Shown here: positions 42,775 to 56,211 of the stretch, one piece after another
Layout: every line of letters starts with the position of its first letter
Numbering within the stretch: position 1 is the first letter of the stretch
DNA from: Macrostomum hystrix
Taxonomy: Eukaryota > Platyhelminthes > Macrostomidae
Assembly: GCA_950097015.1 (NCBI GenBank)
Contig: CATNEN010000039.1
Location: 13,176,501-13,240,500, forward strand
DNA: 64,000 nucleotides
Direction of reading: 5' to 3'
The notes under the pieces: model-generated
Told to the model about the DNA's origin: nothing
The model's database searches: none
The model's input: only the letters and a program-made list of their open reading frames with translations
Program-made: the position numbers and the translations under genes

Positions 42775-43985
42775 TATTTTTTCTGTTCTATTCTATCCTG
42801 TTCTATCCTCTCCTGTTCTATCCTCTCCTGTTCTATTCTATCCTGTTCTATTCTATCCTGTTCTTTTCTATCCTGTTCTATTCTATCCTGTTCTATTCTA
42901 TCCTGTTCTATTCTATCCTTTTCTATTCTATCCTGTTCTATTCTATCCTGTTCTATTCTATCCTGTTCTATTCTATCCTGTTCTATTCTATCCTGTTCTA
43001 TTCTATCCTGTTCTATTCTATCCTGTTCTATTCTATCCTGTTCTATTCTATCCTGTTCTATTCTATCCTGTTCTATTCTATCCTGTTCTATTCTATCCTG
43101 TTCTATTATATCCTGTTCTATTCTATCCTGTTCTATTCTATCCTGTTCTATTATATCCTGTTCTATTCTATCCTGTTCTATTCTATCCTGTTCTATTCTA
43201 TCCTGTTCTATTCTATCCTGTTCTTTTCTATCCTGTTCTATTCTATCCTGTTCTATTCTATCCTGTTTCTATTCTATCCTGTTCTATTCTATCCTGTTCT
43301 ATTCTATCCTGTTCTATTCTATCCTGTTCTATCCTCTCCTGTTCTATTCTATCCTGTTCTATTCTATCCTGTTCTATTATATCCTGTTCTATTCTATCCT
43401 GTTCTATTCTATCCTGCTCTATTCTATCCTATTCTATTCTATCCTGTTCTATTCTATCCTGTTCTATTCTATCCTGTTCTATTCTATCCTGTTCTATTCT
43501 ATCCTGTTCTATTCTATCCTGTTCTATTCTATCCTGTTCTATTCTATCCTGTTCTATTCTATCCTGTTCTATTATATCCTGTTCTATTCTATCCTGTTCT
43601 ATTCTATCCTGTTCTATTCTATCCTGTTCTATTCTATCCTGTTCTATTCTATCCTGTTCTATTCTATCCTGTTCTATTCTATCCTGTTCTATTATATCCT
43701 GTTCTATTCTATCCTGTTCTATTCTATCCTGTTCTATTCTATCCTGTTCTATTCTATCCTGTTCTATTCTATCCTGTTCTATTCTATCCTGTTCTATTCT
43801 ATCCTGTTCTATTCTATCCTGTTCTATTATATCCTGTTCTATTCTATCCTGTTCTATTCTATCCTGTTCAATTCTATCCTGCTCTATTCTATCCTGTTCT
43901 ATTCTGTTCTCTTCTACTCTATTCTGTTCTGTTCTACTCTAAACTATTCAATTTTATTTTATTCTATTCTATTCTACTCTGCTAT
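42775..43985. repeat. 15-bp minisatellite (ttctattctatcctg)
   Basis: About 78 almost identical 15-bp units. A one-base insertion near 43266 shifts the frame, so the 397-codon plus ORF changes from a VLFYP-type to a SILSC-type repeat. Not a gene. Confidence 0.97.
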
Positions 43986-44304
43986 ATTCTGTTCTCTTTC
44001 ATTTTGCCCTCAGTACGATGCACTTTTGGCAGTAGATATTATGTTTTCACGCTCCCTAAAAGACATTTAAAAGTATCAATTTTTTGCAACATGTCTGTGG
44101 ATGGAGTCAATTGTGTCATTTCAGTAAATTTTCGTTGACAGACTTTTCTGCATCTCTGCTGATGGAGCTCTAAAATAACTTGTAGTCACGACAGGCGACA
44201 AGCGTTAATAAATCCCCATCCATTTTACTTTTTCCCAAGCATCGATGAAAAGCAGAAATATAGTTTAATAAAAATATGGACTTCTTGCGCAGGACTGGAA
44301 GGTC

Positions 44305-47300
44305 TCATGCTAGAGTGGCATTTCTCATGTTAGAGTTGGATTTCTCATGTTAGAGTGGCATTTCTCATGTTAGAGTTGGATTTCTCATGTTAGAGTGGCA
44401 TTTCTCATGTTAGAGTGGCATTTCTCATATTAGAGTTGGATTTCTCATGTTAGAGTGGCATTTCTCATGTTATAGTGGCATTTCTCATGTTAGAGTTGGA
44501 TTTATCATTTCAGAGTCTCATTTCTCATGTTGGAGTGGCATTTCTCATATTAGAGTAAGATTTCTCATGTTGGAGTGGCATTTCTCATTTCAGAGTGGGA
44601 TTTCTCATGTTAGAGTGGCATTTCTCATATTAGAGTTGGATTTCTCATGTTAGAGTGGCATTTCTCATATTAGAGTTGGATTTCTCATGTTAGAGTGGCA
44701 TTTCTCATGTTATAGTGGCATTTCTCATGTTAGAGTTAGATTTATCATTTCAGAGTCTCATTTCTCATGTTGGAGTGGCATTTCTCATATTAGAGTAAGA
44801 TTTCTCATGTTGGAGTGGCATTTCTCATGTTAGAGTGGCATTTCTCATGTTAGAGTTGGATTTCTCATGTTAGAGTTGGATTTCTCATATTAGAGTTGGA
44901 TTTCTCATGTAAGAGTGGCATTTCTCATGTTAGAGTGGCATTTCTCATATTAGATTAAGATTTCTCATGTTAGAGGGGCATTTCTCATGTTGGAGTGGGA
45001 TTTCTCATGTTAGAGTGGCATTTCTCATATTTGAGTTGGATTTCTCATGTTAGAGTGGCATTTCTCATGTTAGAGTTGGATTTATCATGTTAGAGTGGTA
45101 TTTCTCATGTTGGAGTGGCATTTCTCATATTAGAGTAAGATTTCTCATGTTGGAGTGTCATTTCTCATATTAGAGTAAGATTTCTCATGTTGGAGTGGCA
45201 TTTCTCATATCTGAGTAAGATTTCTCATGTTGGAATGGCATTTCTCATGTTAGAGTGGCATTTCTCATGTTAGAGTTGGATTTCTCATGTTAGAGTTGGA
45301 TTTCTCATATTAGAGTTGGATTTCTCATGTTAGAGTGGCATTTCTCATGTTAGAGGGGCATTTCTCATATTAGAGTAAGATTTCTCATGTTGGAGTAAGA
45401 TTTCTCATATTAGAGTAAGATTTCTCATGTTGGAGTGGCATTTCTCATGTTGGAGTGGCATTTCTCATGTTAGAGTGGCATTTCTCATGTTAGAGTTGGA
45501 TTTCTCATATTAGAGTTGGATTTCTCATATTAGAGTTGGATTTCTCATGATAGAGTGGCATTTCTCATGTTATAGTGGCATTTCTCATGTTAGAGTAAGA
45601 TTTCTCATGTTAGAGTGGGATTTATCATGTTAGAGTGGCATTTCTCATGTTAGAGTGGGATTTATCAAACTAGAGAGGCATTTCTCATGCTAGAGTGGGA
45701 TTTCTCATATTAGAGTTGGATTTCTCATGTTAGAGTGGCATTTCTCATGTTAGAGTGGTATTTCTCATGTTATAGTGGCATTTCTCATGTTAGAGTTGGA
45801 TTTATCATTTCAGAGTCTCATTTCTCATGTTGGAGTGGCATTTCTCATATTAGAGTAAGATTTCTCATGTTGGAGTGGCATTTCTCATTTCAGAGTGGGA
45901 TTTCTCATGTTAGAGTGGCATTTCTCATATTAGAGTTGGATTTCTCATGTTAGAGTGGCATTTCTCATATTAGAGTTGGATTTCTCATGTTAGAGTGGCA
46001 TTTCTCATGTTATAGTGGCATTTCTCATGTTAGAGTTAGATTTATCATTTCAGAGTCTCATTTCTCATGTTGGAGTGGCATTTCTCATATTAGAGTAAGA
46101 TTTCTCATGTTGGAGTGGCATTTCTCATGTTAGAGTGGCATTTCTCATGTTAGAGTTGGATTTCTCATGTTAGAGTTGGATTTCTCATATTAGAGTTGGA
46201 TTTCTCATGTAAGAGTGGCATTTCTCATGTTAGAGTGGCATTTCTCATATTAGATTAAGATTTCTCATGTTAGAGGGGCATTTCTCATGTTGGAGTGGGA
46301 TTTCTCATGTTAGAGTGGCATTTCTCATATTTGAGTTGGATTTCTCATGTTAGAGTGGCATTTCTCATGTTAGAGTTGGATTTATCATGTTAGAGTGGTA
46401 TTTCTCATGTTGGAGTGGCATTTCTCATATTAGAGTAAGATTTCTCATGTTGGAGTGTCATTTCTCATATTAGAGTAAGATTTCTCATGTTGGAGTGGCA
46501 TTTCTCATATCTGAGTAAGATTTCTCATGTTGGAATGGCATTTCTCATGTTAGAGTGGCATTTCTCATGTTAGAGTTGGATTTCTCATGTTAGAGTTGGA
46601 TTTCTCATATTAGAGTTGGATTTCTCATGTTAGAGTGGCATTTCTCATGTTAGAGGGGCATTTCTCATATTAGAGTAAGATTTCTCATGTTGGAGTAAGA
46701 TTTCTCATATTAGAGTAAGATTTCTCATGTTGGAGTGGCATTTCTCATGTTGGAGTGGCATTTCTCATGTTAGAGTGGCATTTCTCATGTTAGAGTTGGA
46801 TTTCTCATATTAGAGTTGGATTTCTCATATTAGAGTTGGATTTCTCATGTTAGAGTGGCATTTCTCATGTTATAGTGGCATTTCTCATGTTAGAGTAAGA
46901 TTTCTCATGTTAGAGTGGGATTTATCATGTTAGAGTGGCATTTCTCATGTTAGAGTGGGATTTATCAAACTAGAGAGGCATTTCTCATGCTAGAGTGGGA
47001 TTTCTCATATTAGAGTTGGATTTCTCATGTTAGAGTGGCATTTCTCATGTTAGAGTGGTATTTCTCATGTTAGAGTGGAATTTCTCATGTTAGAGAGGCA
47101 TTTCTCATGTTGGATTGGAATTTCTCATGTTAGAGTGGCATTTCTCATGTTGGAGTGGAGTTTCTCATGTTAGAGTAAGATTTCTCATGTTAGAGTGGCA
47201 TTTCTCATTTCAGAGTTGGATTTTTCATATTAGAGTTGGATTTCTCATGTTAGAGTGGCATTTCTCATATTAGAGTTGGATTTCTCATGTTAGAGTGGCA

Positions 47301-48715
47301 TTTCTCATGTTATAGTGGCATTTCTCATGTTAGAGTAAGATTTCTCATGTTAGAGTTGGATTTCTCATATTAGAGTTGGATTTCTCATGTTAGAGTGGCA
47401 TTTCTCATGTTACAGTGGCATTTCTCATGTTAGAGTAAGATTTCTCATGTTAGAGTGGGATTTATCATGTTAGAGTGGCATTTCTCATGTTAGAGTGGGA
47501 TTTATCAAGCTAGAGAGGCATTTCTCATGCTAGAGTGGGATTTCTCATATTAGAGTTGGATTTCTCATGTTAGAGTGGCATTTCTCATGTTAGAGTGGTA
47601 TTTCTCATGTTAGAGTGGAATTTCTCATGTTAGAGAGGCATTTCTCATGTTGGAGTGGAATTTCTCATGTTAGAGTGGCATTTCTCATGTTGGAGTGGAA
47701 TTTCTCATGTTAGAGTAAGATTTCTCATGTTAGAGTGGCATTTCTCATTTCAGAGTTGGATTTTTCATATTAGAGTTGGATTTCTCATGTTAGAGTGGCA
47801 TTTCTCATGTTATAGTGGCATTTCTCATGTTAGAGTAAGATTTCTCATGTTAGAGTGGGATTTATCATGTTAGAGTGGCATTTCTCATGTTAGAGTGGGA
47901 TTTATCAAGCTAGAGAGGCATTTCTCATGCTAGAGTGGGATTTCTCATATTAGAGTTGGATTTCTCATGTTGGAGTGGCATTTCTCATGTTAGAGTGGTA
48001 TTTCTCATGTTAGAGTGGAATTTCTCATGTTAGAGAGGCATTTCTCATGTTGGAGTGGAATTTCTCATGTTAGAGTGGCATTTCTCATGTTGGAGTGGAA
48101 TTTCTCATGTTAGAGTAAGATTTCTCATGTTAGAGTGGCATTTCTCATTTCAGAGTTGGATTTTTCATATTAGAGTTGGATTTCTCATTTCAGAGTGGGA
48201 TTTCTCATGTTAGAGTGGCATTTCTCATATTAGAGTTGGATTTATCATTTCAGAGTCTCATTTCTCATGTTGGAGTGGCATTTCTCATATTAGAGTAAGA
48301 TTTCTCATGTTGGAGTGGGATTTATCATGTTAGAGTGGGATTTCTCATGTTAGAGTGGGATTTATCATGTTAGAGTGGGATTTATCAAGCTAGAGAGGCA
48401 TTTCTCATGCTAGAGTGGGATTTCTCATATTAGAGTTGGATTTCTCATGTTAGAGTGGCATTTCTCATGTTAGAGTGGCATTTCTCATGTTAGAGTGGCA
48501 TTTCTCATGTTAGAGTGGAATTTCTCATGTTAGAGTGGCATTTCTCATGTTGGAGTGGAATTTCTCATGTTAGTGTAAGATTTATCATGTTGGAGTGGCA
48601 TTTCTCATGTTAGAGTAAGATTTCTCATGTTGGAAGGTATTTCTCATGTCGCAGAGGATTTCTCATGTCAGAGTGGCATTTTTCATGTTAAAGTGGCATT
48701 TCTCATGTTGTAATC
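44305..48715. repeat. 20-bp satellite with higher-order repeats (tttctcatgttagagtggca)
   Basis: About 220 units of 20 bp over 4.4 kb. Monomers differ by a few bases (tatagtggca, tagagttgga, cagagtctca, tagagtaaga). A block of 65 monomers is repeated almost exactly with a 1300-bp offset (44461 onward equals 45761 onward). The marker monomer tttatcaa(a/g)ctagagaggca recurs at 45661, 46961, 47501, 47901 and 48381. Confidence 0.96.
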
Positions 48716-49410
48716 GTGGATTTATTTTGTTTAGCACGTAAAGCCATCTACCCAGCATTCTAAATGTATTAATAACAGTACTCACTGAGCAAAGGGGCAG
48801 TGAGATATTTGTGGCGTAAAATGCTTCATAAAATATTGAATGCCAAGTTTTTTTCTTTAAGTAGGCAAAGCTAATGCTTGTCCTATTGCTCTTCCTGTGT
48901 CCTGGAGGGCCACAAAAAATAGAAGAAGCATGGCGTATCCCTAGGGTCCAAGCTTAGCGCGGCGAAAATTGAACTATGCTCAAAGTCTTGTTGTGCGCAT
49001 TTTCATTTCAAGCTAAACATGAAAGCTTCAAAGCCGTTGAGTAGCGATAGGTAATATGAATTACGCTTAATCCACTGTACAGGCTGACTATTTTAGTGCA
49101 TGTAAATAATTGCACTGAATATCGTGGTTAACTTTATGATACAATTGCACACATACATCTAAACGCGCTGCTATGCGACAATCAGCAAGACAGAAACCGT
49201 AAATGCTTTTCGATTTGTAAAACTAAGGCACAACTATTGAACTCTGCCACTACTAAAGCAGTAGTATTGTGGAGCCAGGAAGATATTTGGAGATAATCAT
49301 TCTTCAAAAAACGGCAAGTGTAACTGCTTTGGTGTTGCACAAAAATTATGTTTATCAACCAGTTGTAGTGTGTCACCTTTACTTCGCTGGCGAAAAAGCA
49401 CTAGGCCGGC
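48716..49410. other. spacer between satellites
   Basis: No supported exon. Confidence 0.35.
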
Positions 49411-49832
49411 TACCAACCAACCAACCAACCAACCAACCAACCAACCAACCAACCAACCAACCAACCAACCAACCAACCAACCAACCAACCAACCAACCAA
49501 CCAACCAACCAACCAACCAACCAACCAACCAACCAACCAACCAACCAACCAACCAACCAACCAACCAACCAACCAACCAACCAACCAACCAACCAACCAA
49601 CCAACCAACCAACCAACCAACCAACCAACCAACCAGCCAAACAACCAACCAACCAACCAACCAACCAACCAACCAACCAACCAACCAACCAACCAACCAA
49701 CCAGCCAAACAACCAACCAACCAACCAACCAACCAACCAACCAACCAGCCAAACAACCAACCAACCAACCAACCAACCAACCAACCAACCAACCAACCAA
49801 CCAACCAACCAACCAACCAACCAACTAAACAA
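49411..49832. repeat. ccaa tetranucleotide microsatellite
   Basis: About 105 ccaa units with three ccagccaaac interruptions. Three units equal 12 bp, so the Pro-Thr-Asn-Gln and Val-Gly-Trp-Leu ORFs on the two strands are artefacts. Confidence 0.98.
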
Positions 49833-50578
49833 TCAATCTACCAACTAACCAAGTATTTAACTAAATAACTAACTAAGAAATAAATCAACTTAATCTAGCG
49901 AAAATATTTATCCTTCAATGTAACAGCAAGTACCGATGGAAATGTTTATTTGAAGAACTCGGAGCACGAAAGAATGTCTTTCACACAGATTAGCATAAAA
50001 TCGAGCTCTGACATTGTTTTCAACCTTGCAGAAATCTCGCAGCATGCAGGTCTAACATTTCATTAGTTGAGAGTGAGATCAGAGCCTTCAATTCTATTTC
50101 CTAAATAATTTTTTCATTAATTACTCTTTGCAAAGCCAGCTGAGTCTCGGTCATGTCGCTGCCTTCTGATTGGAAACTGTAAGGACTCGACTGCTCTCTA
50201 ATCAAAAGGTAAAAATCTGATTTAGAAAAATTTCTTCAGGATCTCTGCTGCCCCCTTCTTAGTCTTGGCAGCTATTCGCTAATTACACATTTAGCATCGA
50301 CACAAGCTTCACCTGCTCGAGGAACTCAAGTTCGGCCCTTTCATTTTGACCGTCCTAGAGCTGCACCGATTGGATAATTGTTCGATCATTTTTGCCTGTC
50401 TACTTTCCCTTCTCTAGATCTCGCTCTAATACTGGCTACTTAAATGTCTCCAGAAGCTGCATACTGCCTCTCCTAAGGAAATGCATCTTTAATCAGAGGT
50501 AAGTGCAATTCAAAGAACAAGTTTTTTTCGCAGCCTTGTTGAAAAATTTTCAATAACAATGATTGAATTCAATTTCAG
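49833..50578. other. 5' flank of the GPCR gene
   Basis: Ends in aattcaatttcag at 50566-50578, a good 3' splice site just before the first coding exon. The start exon therefore either follows an untranslated upstream exon or receives a spliced leader in trans. Confidence 0.35.
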
Positions 50579-50598
50579 AATTTGAATTAGAAAAGTCC

Positions 50599-52461
50599 AT
50601 GGAAAAGTGTCGCCAGTTTTTGCTGCTCTTCGTTTTAATTGCGATGGCAACGGCCAATTCGAGTGAACTGGAAACTGGCGCCAAGAATGTCAGCTCCGCT
50701 GACCCGGGGGCCTCGGTTCAGCTCAAAGGTGGCGCGCACATTCTGGTGACCACACAGCGCTATCTCTGGGGCTACGCTGCCTCAGCGGTAGGCGCAGTCG
50801 GTCTCCTTGGCAACGGCCTCAGCATCGCGGTGCTGCGCTCCCCCCGGATGGCCTCCTCCACGTCCGACTACTTGGCGGCTCTAGCCGCAGCCGACGTCGT
50901 CATTCTGCTGCTCTTCAGCGCCTGCATGGGTCTGCCGCAGCTCTCGTCGGACTACCGTCGGCTCGTCGACTCGGAGAACTCGGCGCTGATCGCTGCTCTT
51001 TACCCGGTGTCGCTGTTTGCCCAGATGTTCGGCACCTACACTACGGCCTGCTTCACTGTGGAGCGCTGCCTGTCGGTGATGCTGCCCTTGCGCTTCGGCG
51101 GGCCGCTCGGCAGCAATCGGACTCGGGCCAGGCGAGCCCTGCTCAGCGTTGCTGCGTTCTGCATCGTCTACAATCTGCCGCGAGCCTTCGAGTCCGTGCC
51201 ATTTAGTCGGCCTGGTCGAAGCAACAACTCAACCAACGTAACAACGACCAGGCAGCTGCCCCGTACTCTGCGTACCAGCTTGTGGTACAACCGTGTCTAC
51301 AGCGGTGCACTGTACACCGTCTTCATGTACGCGCTGCCGCTCACCGTCATTACGACTGCCAACGCCCTGCTTATAAGAGCTGTGCGAGCCGCTAACAGCA
51401 TCAACAACATTGGCGAAGAAGGTAGGTCTTTGTTGGATGCATCGATTACTTGATAGACAAGATTCAGTATGCTTTCGGATGTCTTGTAATAATAATATTG
51501 ATGGTGAGGCCTGTGTGGGCATTGGTTCATCACTTACTAACAGCAATTAGAAAGAGAGGCCGAAAAAACACAATTATGACCATTCTGCTGGCTCATGAGT
51601 CCACACGGTGCTTGAACAGATAGTAACAATACGCAGGCAGTGGTTTACGCGAGATTCTCTAGGGCCTTTTTAATTATCAGACGGAGTACAACAAGCCTTA
51701 AGGCTTCACCCCACGAAAACGCTCCAGAAAACTGCGATATTCTGAGCGAGAACGCCTCGTCAACGAATCGGCTACGGCATCTGCGTCCTTGGCGACAGAA
51801 CCGGGGCTGTCGCGGCGGCCTCGTTAACCTGCGCGAGCGACAAAAACGACTGAAGCGAGAGACCAACATCAGCATCATGCTGGCCAGTATTGTGATGGTG
51901 TTCATCTTTTGCCAGACGTTCTGCTTTGCCGACAATCTTCTCGCGGTGATCACTTATCCGAGACCGCCGGGGCCTGCCGCACAGGCACTGTACATCGTTG
52001 CTCAGTTCATGGTGGTCATCAACTCATCGGTAAACTTCATCCTCTTCTGTTTCTTTGGCGAGAAATTTCGCCGTGAATTGAGCCGAATTCTGGCCGGCGT
52101 CGGCAGCAGCAGCAGCAGCGCCAGCGGTGTCGACGGTGGCAGGAATCGATGGCGAGTTGGCGGTCTAAGGCGAAACTGGACAGGTCCGTCAGCTTCAACG
52201 GCTGGCCTTGAGCGGCAACAACAGCGCGGCAGTCAGTTACGAGGCCACTGCAGTCCGGCATCGATACAGTCGCCAAAAAGACTACAGATGGCAGAAAGAA
52301 GCAGAAAGAAGACTGCAGAAAGAAGAGAACCAGCCGATGGCAGCGTAGCCTTGAGGAAGCTAAGCGGGCGTTTCCAGTCTGGTTACAAAGCCTCCTCGAC
52401 ATTCATGGCGATGAGTCCATCGAGCGGTGTCTGCTGTAACAGCGTCGGTTTTTCCATGTAG
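50599..52461 (+). CDS. class A GPCR, FMRFamide/neuropeptide-receptor-like, two exons
   Basis: Exons 50599-51421 and 51641-52461 join in phase 1 (GAAG|GTAGGT; GGCAG|TG) into 547 residues. The start MEKCRQFLLLFVLIAMATA looks like a cleavable signal peptide. Seven helices are visible: TM1 56-79 with GNGLS, TM2 90-112 (LAALAAADV), TM3 133-158 ending VERCLSV instead of DRY, TM4 179-198, TM5 232-258, TM6 353-378 (IMLASIVMVFIFCQTFCFAD) and TM7 389-412 (VVINSSVNFILFCFFGEKFR). The NSSVNFILFCFFGEKFR end and the GNxLS/RSPRM-SST start are those of FMRFamide- and related invertebrate peptide receptors. The third loop and tail are long, with Arg/Ser/Gln-rich low complexity. N-glycosylation sites occur in the N-terminus and second outer loop. 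The ligand is unknown. Confidence 0.85.
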
Positions 52462-52594
52462 CGCAAAAACGTTAAGCAAAAGACATTTTTGCACTGAAAC
52501 TTTAGTTGGTTCAGTTAAACAAACTTAAACCTGTACAAAAATCCAACGTCGGCTGACTTGCCCGACGTAAATCGACGTCCAGCGATTCTAATTC

Positions 52595-52735
52595 CTAATC
52601 TAATCTAATCTAAATCTAATTCCGGATTCTGGATTCTGGATTCTAATTCCGGATTCTGGATTCTAATTCTGGATTCTGGATTCTAATTCCGGATTCTGGA
52701 TTCTAATTCTGGATTCTGGATTCTGGATTCCGGGG
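52595..52735. repeat. short degenerate array (ggattctggattctaattcc)
   Basis: Tandem and nested ggattc-type words over about 140 bp, downstream of the GPCR stop. Confidence 0.8.
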
Positions 52736-52739
52736 CATC

Positions 52740-53600
52740 AGCTAGCATTCTTCGGATTCTAAACCGCGGATTCTGCTCATTTCTGTCAAGAATCCACACC
52801 GCCAGCATGGAGATAAATCGATTTGCTTTTTTGTGTAAACAACGAAACCTATTTTCTAATTAATTATGAAATCCAGAGATATCTCGATTATAATTAGCTA
52901 ATTAATTCCTTGTTTTTTGTAAGTCTGACGAATCGTTTACGCCTGAAGCGATATGGATGTATACTGAAAGATGTGAAAAATTAAATAACTTGATAAATAT
53001 CTCGATCTACAGTAGTTGCGCCACTTGCAGTTGCAGTCACCCTCCCTCAGCTGCAGCATGCATGGGGTGTGTTTTTTTTAATATTCATTATCTATGATGC
53101 CCAAGCGTATGAAAACTGTGTGTTGTACTCTTAAGTCAATGCGGTAACTATTTACATCGTTTACACTAGTTAAAGTCAGTTTTTTGCCTTCCTCGGCATG
53201 CAGCTTGTGTCTATAATATCGATTTGGTATCTAAAAAACTTGTCGATCGTTAATTTGCAACAAAATTGATGCTGAATGGGAAACTTTAAACAGATTGCTT
53301 GTCGAATTGAACGATATTGAATTGTAAGCCTTATTATAACTAAAATATTTATTACAACTGCATGCTCAAAAATGAATAAAGTGTACGCAAAGAGAGTTTT
53401 AAAACAATAACACCCACAACAACGTACGCTGTGAAGATTAAAAAATGATTTTATCGTTGATAAGATCTTTAAGCATATAAAAAGTAAACGCGAAAACGAC
53501 AGCGAAAACCACACTGCAAATAAATTCAAAATCTGTTTCCTCGAAACTTAGGACTCTGGTAACAATTTTCACAATTTTCACAGAAACAATTTTCAGTCAA
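52740..53600. other. spacer downstream of the GPCR gene
   Basis: AT-rich. A minus ORF at 53176-53529 has no domain and is not supported. Confidence 0.35.
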
Positions 53601-53604
53601 TTTT

Positions 53605-54137
53605 CAGTGTGGATTAAGCCAAAGTGTCTCTCCTGCGAATATCAATGGAGCCTATTGAAATACATTACAGAGATGGCGAGCACCACGTACAGGTGATTAT
53701 CTCCGAAACTACCAGTCCAATTTGGTAGAAATTTGACACCGTATCATATCTCGGTTGCTGTATGGAGAATATAAAGTGTGAGCAGTGTGGATTAAGCCAA
53801 AGTGTCTCTCCTGCGAATATCAATGGAGCCTATTGAAATACATTACAGAGATGGCGAGCACCACGTACAGGTGATTATCTCCGAAACTACCAGTCCAATT
53901 TGGTAGAAATTTGACACCGTATCATATCTCGGTTGCTGTATGGAGAATATAAAGTGTGAGCAGTGTGGATTAAGCCAAAGTGTCTCTCCTGCGAATATCA
54001 ATGGAGCCTATTGAAATACATTACAGAGATGGCGAGTACCACGTACAGGTGATTATCTCCGAAACTACCAGTCCAATTTGGTAGAAATTTGACACGGTAT
54101 CATATCTCGGTTGCTGTATGGAGAATATAAAGTGTCG
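53605..54137. repeat. three tandem 178-bp repeats
   Basis: Copies start at 53605, 53783 and 53961, beginning cagtgtggattaagccaaag and ending gagaatataaagtgt. They are virtually identical (agcacc/agtacc and caccg/cacgg are the differences seen). Each contains a 6-bp stem ctacca/tggtag. No similarity to the short-unit arrays elsewhere in the window. Confidence 0.95.
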
Positions 54138-56210
54138 ACACTCCGAGTTTGTTTAATTTTATAGAATTTTGATTCATCGAATATCAATCTGAATATCCAT
54201 CGGGAAACCATTACATGTACGATTTTTTAATTTACAAATTGACTATTTCTTATTCTTGGTTTCGCAATATCATACTTTCAGTTCGAATTTTGAATTTAAA
54301 TAATGTTGAACACAATTAAAATTAGAATGGAATGTATTTTTAAAACTGACCAGTATCTACTGTTTATTTGAACTAATCACTAATTAGTAGCTACCTATAT
54401 AATATATAATTCCTATGTTAAGCTTCAAGTCAAGCTAAGAGCTTAGTTACAAATAGACAAATTGATACTAGGCCCAAACTTATTCTTGAAATAAAATTAA
54501 AAAACTCTTATTTAAAGTTCATATTTGTAATGTACACAATTTAATTTATGTTTTTGTCTTGTTTTATTATTGTTATTATGATAAGCCTGGAATCCAAAAC
54601 TAACCACCTGTGATTTGTTCATTATCATCTGAATTTAATTGTGGTTAGGCCTACATTTAATACTATTGTCTATACAAAGCTACTAGCTAGGTCTAAAATC
54701 AGGGTACCATTAGAAGATCATTAGAATCACTAGAAGTCTGTGACCCTGGGTAGCAGGCCCCATAGTCAACCATCAGTAAGGTGGCAGTTGGGTCAGAAAA
54801 TTCCTGTGCTCACTGCCATTTTTGTGGCCAGTGAGTGACATAACAGCACTTAATGGTGCACACTGGCTTACAACACTGGACACTGGCGTATAGCTTAGTG
54901 AAAGTTCACATAATGTCATGGAAATGTCAAACCTGCATACCTCCAACACAATTCCTCAAACCCTTGCATTGCATTTTACTTTACTGTCTATTACTCAATA
55001 TTAGTATACATGTAAGCTGAAAAAAAGCTTTGCACGAAATAAGTGACGTAAAAATAAGCCAATCATCTAATACTAATACACAGTTGTTTTTGCAGAAAAA
55101 ATTTGTTTTTGTTTTCCTGCTTTAATTTTTTAACTGTTGAATTATGTGGTATATATTTTGTATTAGTTTTATTATGTTAATGGATAAATGAAAAAATGTA
55201 ATCAGTTTTTTATATAGAAGAAAATATATAAAATTAGAGCTAAAATAAAAAATATGTGTCTATTGTTTTCATTTAATTAAGGAAAAAAGTTATTTCTGGC
55301 AGACACTATGCCACTTTCCTAACTATGGAGTGGGCCTAGGCGCCAGGTGGCACACTGGCACATCAGAATTGGATGGTTAATGCTTTGTCATCTAGATTTT
55401 ATCTTCATTGTTGTCATCTCAAACTTCTGGTCTTTCATTTTGGTCATTTTTCCTTTTATTTGTACTATGTTGATGTCTTAATAAGAAAACAGCTTATCTT
55501 GTGTATATTCTGTACAAATGTCAAACAAAGGCAAAGCAAATGCTTCTCCTAGAATTGTAAGACAAAGGACCTGAAAATATCATAAATGCACAAACATTGA
55601 ATTGTTCTGTTTAGACATTTTGATTTAAAGTTTTTTTATTTCAAAATGTGGAATAATTATTATCAATTTGGAGATTAATCCATGAGCTTGATTGATAGCA
55701 ATATGTACTGTTTTGGCACCAGCCTTGAAAAATCTGGAAAAGCTGAAAAAGTACCAGCCTTAATGTAATTTGGCACTTGCGGTCTAATATATTTTAAATG
55801 ATACCTTGAACATATCCTTGTCAATTTATCAACTGTTATTTTTTACTGCTAATAGACATTGTGTTAGTCACTAAATCAACTTGCAAGCTTATCTACATAT
55901 GACTCAATTGGTCACCTCATTAATAATGGCATTAAAGTAATTTCAAATTATTCATACCGTAACGAATTCCTTGTTGATTAACTATCTTAATGTGAGTTTT
56001 ATATTTATCATACTTGTGAAGTTTGTGGATTTTACTATCAGAATTTTCATTTTATTTTATTGAAAAATCTAGAAAATAGACTTTCTATATATCATGTTGA
56101 CAATTACTGAATTTTAACTTCTTTGACATTGTTAAACTTTATTTAAGAAGCTGAAAGTTTAAGCAGATTGGCAAGTTGTCTTTTTAATTTTCAGTCAAAA
56201 TAATAAAATT
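54138..56210. other. AT-rich intergenic DNA
   Basis: Two kilobases without a supported ORF, array or element. Confidence 0.45.
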
Positions 56211-56211
56211 T

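Noticed and set aside
42749-43942. 397-codon plus ORF resembling a hydrophobic membrane protein
   Set aside because: A translation of the 15-bp array; the peptide period changes abruptly at a one-base insertion.
49269-49868. Pro-Thr-Asn-Gln and Gly-Trp-Leu-Val repeat proteins
   Set aside because: Both strands of a ccaa microsatellite.
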